NCBI GenBank assembly: GCA_020845755.1
Contig: JADLFE010000004.1
Coordinates: forward strand, 83,293 to 147,292
DNA from: Phycisphaerales bacterium
Lineage (GTDB): Bacteria; Planctomycetota; Phycisphaerae; Phycisphaerales; UBA1924
Reading direction: 5' to 3'
DNA: 64,000 bases
The position numbers were made by a program, and so were the translations under genes. The notes below the pieces were generated by a model that did no database searches, was not told the DNA's origin, and was given only the letters and a program-made list of their open reading frames with translations. Positions 41,871-49,815 of the stretch are shown piece after piece (position 1 is the first letter of the stretch; each line of letters begins with the position of its first letter).

Positions 41871-42977
41871 CTAGTCGCCGAAGTGCGTCTCGACTTCCTT
41901 GGCCGCCCGCACCAGTGGGTCGTCAAGGGGCACGGTGCGCTGCTTCCCGCAGGGGAGGTTGATATCGACGTCGGTCAAGCGTCCGTGCTGCACGGCGGCC
42001 ATGCGGTCGCGTTTGCCCTCGAGCACCATCGAGATCGCACGCTCGCCCAACAGCGTCGAGAGGACGCGATCGTCCGCGACGGGCGAGCCGCCGCGCTGCA
42101 CATGCCCGAGCACGACATAGCGTGACTCGATCCCGGTGCGCTTCTCGACCTCGTCGGCGACCGCCTTGCCCACGCCGCCCAGCCGGATCGGATCCGGCGA
42201 GGTCGGGTCGACCTTGGAGACGAAGATCTGGCCTCCCTTGGGCTTGGCGCCCTCCGCGACGCACACGATGCTGTAGCGTTTGCCGTGTCTGCTGCGGACG
42301 CGCACGCAGTCGGAGATGGCTTCGAAGTCGAAGGGGATCTCCGGGATCAGGATCACATCCGCGCCGGATGCGACGCCCGAGTGCAACGCGATCCAGCCCG
42401 CGTTGCGTCCCATCACTTCCACCACCATCACGCGATGATGGCTGGCGGCCGTGGTCTTGACGCGGTCGAGCGCATCGGTCGCGATCGACACCGCGGTCTG
42501 AAATCCGAACGTGATCTCCGTCCCCACCAGGTCATTGTCGATCGTCTTTGGGACGCCCATCACGTTGAGCGAGTGACCGGCCTTGTGGGCCGCCGCGGCC
42601 AGTTCCGACGCGATCGTCATGCTCCCGTCGCCGCCGGCGACGATGAGCGTCTCGATCTTTTCGCGTCGGATCAATTGCAGGCACTGCTCGCGGCGGTCCT
42701 CCATGATGACCTTGCCATCCTTGTCCACGCCCACCGCGAACTTGCCCGGGTTGGCCTTGTTGGACGAGCCAAGGATCGTGCCGCCCTGCGCCAGGATGCC
42801 CGAGACGTCGTTGAACGACAGCACCCGCATGTGGTCTTCGATCAGGCCCAGGAATCCGTCGGAAATACCGACGACCTCAAAGCCCTCGCGCATCGCGGGC
42901 TTGGCGACCGCTCGGATCACCGCGTTGAGCCCAGGACAATCGCCGCCCGCCGTGATCAGCCCGATCCGCTTTGCCAT
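41871..42977 (-). CDS. pfkA: 6-phosphofructokinase (group with Lys at the 124-equivalent position)
   Basis: Predicted 368-residue PFK. ITAGGDCPGLNAVIRAVAK is the N-terminal phosphate-binding region; the substrate site has PKTIDNDL and MGRNAGWIALHSGVASGAD, and GHVQRGGSP is a hallmark. The residue deciding phosphoryl donor is Gly118 in AGGDGSM (Gly as in ATP enzymes; Asp would mean PPi), while Lys144 in VPKTIDND is the residue usual for PPi enzymes and for the mixed group III. The Gly/Lys combination points to an ATP-dependent group III enzyme, but the donor should be measured. GGAAGGAACG precedes the ATG. Confidence 0.93.
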   Translation of the reverse strand: MAKRIGLITAGGDCPGLNAVIRAVAKPAMREGFEVVGISDGFLGLIEDHMRVLSFNDVSGILAQGGTILGSSNKANPGKFAVGVDKDGKVIMEDRREQCLQLIRREKIETLIVAGGDGSMTIASELAAAAHKAGHSLNVMGVPKTIDNDLVGTEITFGFQTAVSIATDALDRVKTTAASHHRVMVVEVMGRNAGWIALHSGVASGADVILIPEIPFDFEAISDCVRVRSRHGKRYSIVCVAEGAKPKGGQIFVSKVDPTSPDPIRLGGVGKAVADEVEKRTGIESRYVVLGHVQRGGSPVADDRVLSTLLGERAISMVLEGKRDRMAAVQHGRLTDVDINLPCGKQRTVPLDDPLVRAAKEVETHFGD

Positions 42978-43027
42978 CGACGTTCCTTCCCGACCCGTTC
43001 ATCCTCGGCCGGTTCACCCCGGCCGCT

Positions 43028-43510
43028 TCACCATGTTGATGGATCACCGAGCGGCCCGGGGCTGCCGTCCTTCTTCAGTGGCAATCCAAACTCGTCCCGC
43101 CTGTCCTGCGGGACGTGCTCTACCCAAGTCTTCTTATCGGCCGTTTCAATCTGGTAAATTACCTCGACATCGGGGCGCGTGGCGACGATCGTGGCTATGA
43201 CGGCCTTGGCGTCCTCTTCCTCCAGCACATACCCGCTCACCAGCAGGCACCCGCACCCGCCTCCGGTGTGCGGCTGCCACGTGACCGCCCCGAACTTCCA
43301 TTCCTTGAAGAAGGCACCCTGGTACGCATCGATGTACGCCTGGGCCCGCGACATCGCCGCCGCCTGCTTCACGCTGTTGCAGGGCGTGAACCATACGAAA
43401 TAGCCAACCACCCCAGCGATCCCCAAGAGCGCGATCGCATAAAAGACCAGCCGCCCCGCATTACCCCGGCGATTCTCCCACACCGCCTTCGAGTTCGCGT
43501 TTTCTTCCAT
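43028..43510 (-). CDS. small membrane-anchored protein of unknown function
   Basis: Predicted 160-residue protein: a charged N-terminus, one membrane helix (about 21-43, LVFYAIALLGIAGVVGYFVW) and an extracytoplasmic domain of about 110 residues with a GGGCGCLLVSGYV segment and DVEVIYQIETADKKTWVEHV. No family recognised. The ATG at 43510 is chosen over one 12 codons earlier because the latter overlaps the start region of the divergent DUF58 gene. Read in the same direction as pfkA, 50 bases upstream of it, with a 7-bp GC hairpin between. Confidence 0.55.
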   Translation of the reverse strand: MEENANSKAVWENRRGNAGRLVFYAIALLGIAGVVGYFVWFTPCNSVKQAAAMSRAQAYIDAYQGAFFKEWKFGAVTWQPHTGGGCGCLLVSGYVLEEEDAKAVIATIVATRPDVEVIYQIETADKKTWVEHVPQDRRDEFGLPLKKDGSPGPLGDPSTW

Positions 43511-43577
43511 GACGGCATCATACCGACCACCACCCCTTTTCCGCACACACCCGCCCGCCGGCTGGTACCATCTCCCG

Positions 43578-44603
43578 ATGCACGAAATCCGCCTGCAGGT
43601 GGCGACGGAGCGCCCCTCGGCCGAAGCCGATGCGTCGCTCTACCTCCACCCCCAGACCCTCGCCCGCCTCGCCAGCTTTGAACTGCGCGCCAAGATGATC
43701 GTCGAGGGCCTCTCATCCGGCCTGCACCGCTCACCCTTCCAGGGCTTCTCCGTCGAGTTCGCCCAGCACCGCCCCTACGTCCCGGGTGATGACATCCGCC
43801 ACCTCGACTGGCGCGTCTTCGGCCGCACCGACAAACTCCAGATTAAGCAGCACCAGCAGGAAACCAACCTCGACCTCATCTGCCTCGTCGATGCTTCCGG
43901 CTCCATGAACTTCGGCTCACGCCTCTTCGCAGAGGCCTCCGGCGCCGGGCGCACCACCAGCCCCGACGGACGCCTCAACTGGACCAAGTTCGACCACGCC
44001 ACCGCCATCGCCGCCGCCCTCTCCTCCATCGCGCTCCGACAGGGCGACCGTGCCGGCCTCATCGTCTTCGCCGACACCGTCCGCGCCGCCATCCGCCGTT
44101 CAAGCAACCGCGGCACCTGGCGTCAGATCGTCAATGCCCTGGCCACCCACTACGTCGCGCCCGACAATAAGTCGCGCCCGACCGACCTCGTCCGCTCCAT
44201 CGACCAGGTCGTGGCCAAGGTCACCAACCACTGCCTCATCGCCATCGTCTCCGACTTCTTCATGGACATCGAGAACCTGCGCGACGCGCTGGCCCGCGCC
44301 AAGCACCACCGCCACGATGTGATCGCGCTCCAAGTCGTCGATCGCGCCGAGCTCGATTTCGACATCGACGAGATCGCGCCCTTCGTGGGCCTTGAGGGCG
44401 AGGGCCGCCTCAAGATCGATCCGCGCGCCATCCGCGACGCCTACCTCGACGTCTTCCGCAACCACCTGACCAGCGTCGAGAAGACCGTCCGCTCGATGGG
44501 CTTTGACTATCAACTCGTCAACACGCATGACTGGCTCGGACCGCCCATCGCCCAGTTCGTCGCACGCCGAAACTCCCAACTCAAACGCTCCAAGTACGCC
44601 TGA
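43578..44603 (+). CDS. DUF58 domain protein (VWA-type fold)
   Basis: Predicted 341-residue protein, first of a six-gene plus-strand cluster. The DUF58 signature SSGLHRSPFQGFSVEFAQHR and YVPGDDIRHLDWRVFGRTDK precede an intact MIDAS motif DASGSM (105-110), with later TDLVRSIDQV and CLIAIVSDFFMD. DUF58 proteins are usually partners of MoxR AAA+ ATPases and probably bind metal-dependent protein ligands. Here no moxR gene is upstream: the neighbour is a small divergent gene. Start ATG begins the conserved region; TACCAT lies six bases before it. Confidence 0.88.
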   Translation: MHEIRLQVATERPSAEADASLYLHPQTLARLASFELRAKMIVEGLSSGLHRSPFQGFSVEFAQHRPYVPGDDIRHLDWRVFGRTDKLQIKQHQQETNLDLICLVDASGSMNFGSRLFAEASGAGRTTSPDGRLNWTKFDHATAIAAALSSIALRQGDRAGLIVFADTVRAAIRRSSNRGTWRQIVNALATHYVAPDNKSRPTDLVRSIDQVVAKVTNHCLIAIVSDFFMDIENLRDALARAKHHRHDVIALQVVDRAELDFDIDEIAPFVGLEGEGRLKIDPRAIRDAYLDVFRNHLTSVEKTVRSMGFDYQLVNTHDWLGPPIAQFVARRNSQLKRSKYA

Positions 44604-44728
44604 AGTCCGATCGGTCGCCCGACCGGAAGGGAGGGCGTCTGCAGTCTCTCACTTCGTCACCAGACCGCTCCGCCACCCGACCGCTTCGTCTTATCCCCCC
44701 GGCTCGCTGCTTCGCTGTCATCCACCCC

Positions 44729-47068
44729 ATGCCCTCCTTCCTCCATCCAACCCTGCTCTTTGTCGGCCTGGCGTGCGTCGCCATCCCGATCATCATCCAC
44801 TTGCTCACGCGCCAGCGCCGCCAGCCCATTCCCTGGGCCGCCATGCGCTTCATCATCGAGGCCTATAAGCGTCAGCATCGCCGCCTCACGCTCGAGCAAC
44901 TCCTGCTCCTGGCCGCCCGCTGCCTGCTTGTCGCGCTTCTCGCGCTGGCGATCGCGCGCCCGATCCTTTCCGCGTCCACCGCCGCCTCGCGCTCCGCCCG
45001 CGTTGTCTACATCCTGCTCGATAACTCGCTGGCCTCCACCGTCGCCAACCCCGAGGGCCAATCGGCCCTCGACGCCCATAAGAAGGCCGCCGTCGACCTC
45101 CTCGCAACCCTCGACCCGGCCCGTGGCGATCGCGCCGGCCTCGTCTTCCTCGGCGCGCCCGTCGACCCCGCCGTCGTCCCCGCATCCGCCGATCTTCCCG
45201 CCCTTCGCCGCCTGATCGAGCAGACCATCGCCACCGATTCACCAGCCGATCTCGACGCCGCGTTCTCGCGTCTGGCTTCCGAGTTGTCCGCCGCTCCCAA
45301 GGATTCGCCGCCGATTACGCTCTCGCTGCACAGCGAGTTCCTCGCCGGCTCGCTCGACACCCAGCGCAAACTTGCGTCCCTCTCGTCGCCGGCGCCCGTG
45401 TCGCTCTCGATCGCCCCGCCGCGCGACGCGGCAATCTCCAACGTCTTCATCACCGGCGTCGAACCCCTTCGCCCGCTCATCCTCGCGGGCGCCGCGCTGG
45501 GAACCCAGGCCGACGATCAGGTCCGCGTGCATCTCCGCCGAACCGGCCCGGTCACCTCGCAGTCCTCGACCTCGCTCGTCAAACTCAAACTCTCGACTCC
45601 CAGCGCCGACCTGGCCACCGCCGACGCGATCGCCAAGTGGTCGCCCGGCGATCGCGAGACCAGCGTCACGATCTCGATCCCGACCGCCGCCCTGGCCGAC
45701 GCCGGCCCTTCAACCCTCATCGCCACCATCGATCGTGACGCCATCGCTTCCGACAACACCTTCCGCCGCCCCGTGCTGGCGCGGCGCGCGATCCAGGTCG
45801 CGCTCGTCACGCCGCCGCGTCTCACGCTGGCCGTCAGCATCGATCGCTTCGAGCCCGCGGACTGGCTGCGCCTGGCCCTGTCGCCCCAGCCCGGCGATTC
45901 CTCGCCGATCCGCGTTGCCGACATCGACCCGCGCGCCGTCGCCGAGCCCTCCACCCTCGCCGGCATCGACGCCGTCATCGCGCCCCGCCCCGATCTGCTC
46001 GACGATCGCGCCTGGTCTCGCCTCGCCGATTACGCCAACTCCGGCGGCCTGGTGATCTTCGCCACGCCGCCCGGCACCCGCGCTCACCCCTGGCTCGATC
46101 TCCTTGAAACCAAATTCGCCGTGCGCGTCGCGGGCGAACGCGAGGTCTCTCGCCCCCCCGAAGCGCTGGCCCTCAAGCCCGAGACCAGCGCCACCCTCCT
46201 TTCGCTCCTCTCGCCGGAACTTGCAGAACTCGCCAAGCCCGTGCGTGTGAGCGAGCGTCTTCGCCTCGACGCGCCGACCGACCCCGCTCTCTCCCTTCTC
46301 TCGCTCTCCGATAACTCTCCACTTCTTCTCATCCCCGCGCCACCCGAAACCACCAAGGACGCCGCGGGCGCCACACGCACCACGCCCGGCGCCTCCACGC
46401 CGCGCCCGCTCACCCGCGGCAACGTCCTGCTCTTCACCGCCGCCATCGACCTCTCCGCCACCGATCTCCCCGCGCGTCCCCTCATGCTCCCGCTCATCCA
46501 GGAACTCGTCCGCCAGGGCGTCGGGAACTCTTCATCATCACTCGCGTCGCTCGCCGGCTCGAACTTCCCCCTCCCTCCCGCCGCCGTCACGCTCGCGCCG
46601 ATTCCCTCCGACGCGGGCCCTCAGATCGCCGTCTCTTCCGCGCCATTTGCCCCGCGTCGCGCGGGCCTCTGGCGCGCCCAGGACTCTCGCGGCGGCGCCC
46701 TCGCGCTCCTGGCCGTCAACGCCGACCCCCGCGCCAGCGACACCAACATCACCGACCGCGAGCAGGTCCGCGCCTACCTCGCAGCCGCCCTCCCTTCCGC
46801 CACGCCCGACACCCAGATCGCCTTCACCGATCAACCCGCGCCGCCTTCTGACCCCGCGAACCCCAGCAAGCCCGCGCCCGATCCGCGCTCGCCCTTCCCC
46901 GCCTGGCTCCTCCTCGCGGCAGCCGCGTGCGCCATCATCGAACTCACGCTCGCCCGCGTCTTCAGCCACGCCCGCCGCCTCTCGCCCGGCCTCTCGGCCT
47001 CCATCGCCGCACGCAACACCGCCCGCGGCACCGCCCGCACCACCACCGAGGAGCACAAGGCCGCATGA
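44729..47068 (+). CDS. BatA-type membrane protein with degenerate VWA domain
   Basis: Predicted 779-residue membrane protein. The N-terminus FLHPTLLFVGLACVAIPIII, then HLLTRQRRQPIPWAAMRF, is the BatA/aerotolerance-regulator signature (two helices, the second near 60-80). A VWA-like region starts VVYILLDNSLAS; the MIDAS DxSxS is broken (Ala at the last Ser). The middle is proline/serine-rich and includes a GATase-like PSTLAGIDAVIAPRPD segment. A final membrane helix (about 740-758, PAWLLLAAAACAIIELTLA) closes it. The stop overlaps the next start (ATGA). Role inferred: membrane scaffold of the cluster. Confidence 0.78.
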   Translation: MPSFLHPTLLFVGLACVAIPIIIHLLTRQRRQPIPWAAMRFIIEAYKRQHRRLTLEQLLLLAARCLLVALLALAIARPILSASTAASRSARVVYILLDNSLASTVANPEGQSALDAHKKAAVDLLATLDPARGDRAGLVFLGAPVDPAVVPASADLPALRRLIEQTIATDSPADLDAAFSRLASELSAAPKDSPPITLSLHSEFLAGSLDTQRKLASLSSPAPVSLSIAPPRDAAISNVFITGVEPLRPLILAGAALGTQADDQVRVHLRRTGPVTSQSSTSLVKLKLSTPSADLATADAIAKWSPGDRETSVTISIPTAALADAGPSTLIATIDRDAIASDNTFRRPVLARRAIQVALVTPPRLTLAVSIDRFEPADWLRLALSPQPGDSSPIRVADIDPRAVAEPSTLAGIDAVIAPRPDLLDDRAWSRLADYANSGGLVIFATPPGTRAHPWLDLLETKFAVRVAGEREVSRPPEALALKPETSATLLSLLSPELAELAKPVRVSERLRLDAPTDPALSLLSLSDNSPLLLIPAPPETTKDAAGATRTTPGASTPRPLTRGNVLLFTAAIDLSATDLPARPLMLPLIQELVRQGVGNSSSSLASLAGSNFPLPPAAVTLAPIPSDAGPQIAVSSAPFAPRRAGLWRAQDSRGGALALLAVNADPRASDTNITDREQVRAYLAAALPSATPDTQIAFTDQPAPPSDPANPSKPAPDPRSPFPAWLLLAAAACAIIELTLARVFSHARRLSPGLSASIAARNTARGTARTTTEEHKAA

Positions 47069-49416
47069 CCGACCTGCTCCTCAAACTCCTCGGCATCGAC
47101 GGCGTTCCCTCCGCCGACCCCGACGTGCGCTTCGAGTTCGCCCACTCCGCGCCCGCCTGGGCTTGGTTCCTCGCGCTCGTCGCCTGCATTGCGCTGGCCG
47201 CCTGGAGTTACGCCCGCCTCGACGGCTCGCGGCCCATCCGCGTCATCCTCGCTTCGATCCGCACGCTCGCGCTCCTGGTCATCCTTCTCTTCGCCGCCGG
47301 CCCACGCATCATCCGCCAGCCCGAGCGCATCGAACAGGACTGGATCGTCGTCCTCGTCGATCGCTCCGCCTCCATGAGCGTCCCCGATGTCGCGGGCGTT
47401 CCCGATCGCCAGACACGCGAATCGCAACTCTCGCAAACACTCGCCGGCGCGTGGCCGGCCTGGTCCGACGTCGCCAAGCACCGGCGCATCCTCTGGCTCG
47501 GCTTCGACGCCACGTCGTACGCGCTCCCGACCCTGCCCTCCTCGCTCCCAACCCTCTCCGCTCCGGAAGGCCGCCGAACGCTCCTGGGTCAATCGCTCGA
47601 CGAAGCCCTGCGCGCCGTCGCCGCCCGACCCGTCAGCGGCTTTGTGGTCCTCTCCGACGGCAAGTCCTTCGACCAGCCCACCCGCGCCACGCTCCAGCGC
47701 CTCGCCGCCGAGCGCATCCCTGTCTACACCGTCGCGCTGGGAAGCGAATCCACGCCGCCCGACATCGCCATCGCCGCGATCGACGCGCCCGCCGCTGCCT
47801 TCACCGCCGACCTCATCCCCGTCAGTGTCTCGCTCTCCCGCGCCGGCCCGCCAAACCAGCCCTGGGCCACCAGCGTCGAACTCGTCGACACCACCACCGG
47901 CGCCGTCCTCGATCGCCGCCGCGTCGAATCCTCCGACTCCGCCGCCTCGATCACGCTCCTGGCCAAGCCCGCCGAGCCGGGGCACGCCTCCTGGTCCGTG
48001 CGCATCGCGCCGGAGACCGACGACCTCTCGCGCGACAACAACACCGCGCCCGTCATGCTCGAACTCATTCAGCGCCCCATCCGCGTCGTCTACATCGACG
48101 GCTATCCCCGCTGGGAACAGCGCTACATCAAGTCCCTCCTCATCCGCGAAAACTCCATCCGCTCCTCCGCCGTGCTCCTCTCCGCCGACAAACGCTTCAC
48201 GCAGGAAGGCTCCGACCAACTCGAGGCTGTGCCCTCGTCACCAGAGCAGTGGAACGAGGTCGACGTGCTGATCCTCGGCGATCTTCGCGCCGAACTCTTC
48301 AGCGACGAACAACTCAGCCAACTCCGCGAACACGTCGCAAAGAACGCCGCCGGCGTCCTGTGGATCGGCGGGAGCGGCTCGACCCCGTGGTCCTGGCGCG
48401 GCCGCCCCCTGGCCGATCTCCTGCCCTTCACCCTCGACAGCGAATCCGCCGACTCGAGCGTCAAGCCCTGGAACGCCGACGTCCTGCTCATCCCCACCGC
48501 CGCCGCGTCGCGCCTCGGTCTGTTCCGCTTGAGCGACGCCGTCGATCAGCCCTGGCCCCCCGCGCTCGCCGATCCAGAAGCGGGCTGGTCATCGCTCCGC
48601 TGGTCGCAGCGCATCGCCCCCGGCGCACTCAAGCCCACCGCCGAAGTCCTCGCCGCCGCCCGTCCCATCGACGCGACCGCCACCGGCGAATCCTGGCCGC
48701 TCGTTCTCACCATGCGTTTCGGTTCTGGCAAGGCCGCCTATGTCGCGACCGACGAAACCTGGCGCTGGCGCTACGCCCAGGGCGAATTGCTGACCGAACG
48801 CCTCTGGCTCCCGCTGATCCGCTTCCTGGCCCGCGAGCGCCTCTCCCGCGTCGGCAAGCCCGCCACGCTCGAGGTCGCGCCCGCTCGCCTCGTCGCCCAT
48901 CAACTCGCGCAGGTCCGTCTCCGCATCTTCGATCAGACGCTCATCGACGCCCGCGCCAAGGACAGCATCTCCAAAGTCCGTGTCCACCGCGCCGCGTCGT
49001 CTTCGCCGTCCGATTCCACCGCCGAAATCACCCTTGCGCCCGAGCTCGGCGTGCCCGGCTCGTTCGTCGGTACCTACTCCACGCGCGAGCCCGGCGATTA
49101 CGCCGCCGAACCGCTCGACACATCGCTCCTGGGCCTTGGAATCTCAACGCCCTTTGAGGTCATCACCTCCGACGACGAACTCAAGAATCCCGCGGCCGAC
49201 CACGCCGCTCTCGCCCGCCTTTCCCAGCAGACAGGCGGCGAACTCATCCCCGCCTCCCAACTCGCCGAACTCCCCGCCAAACTCCCCAACCGACAACTCC
49301 GCCTCCTTGGCGCCGAAGAAATCTGGACGCTGTGGGACCGCCCCCTGGCCCTCGCCCTCATCGTCGTCCTCCTCACGCTCGAATGGGCCGGCCGAAAGTG
49401 GATCCGCCTCGTGTAG
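47065..49416 (+). CDS. membrane VWA protein with glutamine-amidotransferase-like domain
   Basis: Predicted 783-residue protein. Two N-terminal membrane helices (about 31-50 and 60-79) precede a VWA domain with an intact MIDAS core DRSASMS (Asp99, Ser101, Ser103). A beta-sandwich region follows, then a class I GATase-like domain (about 335-560: VVYIDGYPRWEQRYIKSL, NEVDVLILGDLRAELFSDEQ, GVLWIGGSGSTPWSWRGRPL) without an evident catalytic triad. A final helix (about 760-778) anchors the C-terminus. This architecture is common in planctomycete VWA clusters. Translation is coupled to the upstream BatA-like gene by a four-base overlap. Confidence 0.82.
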   Translation: MTDLLLKLLGIDGVPSADPDVRFEFAHSAPAWAWFLALVACIALAAWSYARLDGSRPIRVILASIRTLALLVILLFAAGPRIIRQPERIEQDWIVVLVDRSASMSVPDVAGVPDRQTRESQLSQTLAGAWPAWSDVAKHRRILWLGFDATSYALPTLPSSLPTLSAPEGRRTLLGQSLDEALRAVAARPVSGFVVLSDGKSFDQPTRATLQRLAAERIPVYTVALGSESTPPDIAIAAIDAPAAAFTADLIPVSVSLSRAGPPNQPWATSVELVDTTTGAVLDRRRVESSDSAASITLLAKPAEPGHASWSVRIAPETDDLSRDNNTAPVMLELIQRPIRVVYIDGYPRWEQRYIKSLLIRENSIRSSAVLLSADKRFTQEGSDQLEAVPSSPEQWNEVDVLILGDLRAELFSDEQLSQLREHVAKNAAGVLWIGGSGSTPWSWRGRPLADLLPFTLDSESADSSVKPWNADVLLIPTAAASRLGLFRLSDAVDQPWPPALADPEAGWSSLRWSQRIAPGALKPTAEVLAAARPIDATATGESWPLVLTMRFGSGKAAYVATDETWRWRYAQGELLTERLWLPLIRFLARERLSRVGKPATLEVAPARLVAHQLAQVRLRIFDQTLIDARAKDSISKVRVHRAASSSPSDSTAEITLAPELGVPGSFVGTYSTREPGDYAAEPLDTSLLGLGISTPFEVITSDDELKNPAADHAALARLSQQTGGELIPASQLAELPAKLPNRQLRLLGAEEIWTLWDRPLALALIVVLLTLEWAGRKWIRLV

Positions 49417-49815
49417 AAAGAAGGACCGCCGTAAGGAGACAAACAGACGCGGACACGCAGAGTCGAAGCAAAAAGAAGCAACAGAGCATCCACGCGATGA
49501 TCACGAGCAAACCGCCGGCACGAAACTCCGCCGCACCGCACTCATTCACCCGACCAACTGACCACCCGACCACTTCTCCATTGCCAATTCCCCACTACCT
49601 ACTCCCATTCCCCCTTCGCAGTGGTTCGCTTCCCCCGCATCACCGCGCTTGTGCGCAATCTCGTGTACCTCCCGTTTTCCCCTGAAACGAACCGAACTCA
49701 AGGGCGTACATTGCTCGTGGAGGACAACCGAACCCGGCCCGCCCATCCGCTCGCTGTTTCATGCCGATAAGAGCCCAGCCCGACGCTGACCAGGATTGAT
49801 CGACACCCAACCGCT
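49417..49815. other. 399-base gap within the VWA cluster
   Basis: This gap separates the VWA/GATase-like gene from the 1435-residue gene. It starts purine-rich (about 49417-49495), continues with CCGACCAACTGACCACCCGA-type words (about 49548-49580) and pyrimidine-rich sequence, and has no credible frame or RNA. It is long for an operon interior, so a second promoter here is likely, though no clear -35/-10 pair is visible. Confidence 0.4.

Noticed and set aside
43006..43025. A 7-bp hairpin (CGGCCGG/CCGGCCG) between the small membrane protein gene and pfkA
   Set aside because: No T-tract follows on either strand, so it is not supported as an intrinsic terminator; could be chance in GC-rich DNA.
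46647..49157. An 836-codon plus-strand frame overlapping the VWA cluster
   Set aside because: Composition is almost entirely Arg/Pro/Ala/His and it is out of frame with two recognised proteins.
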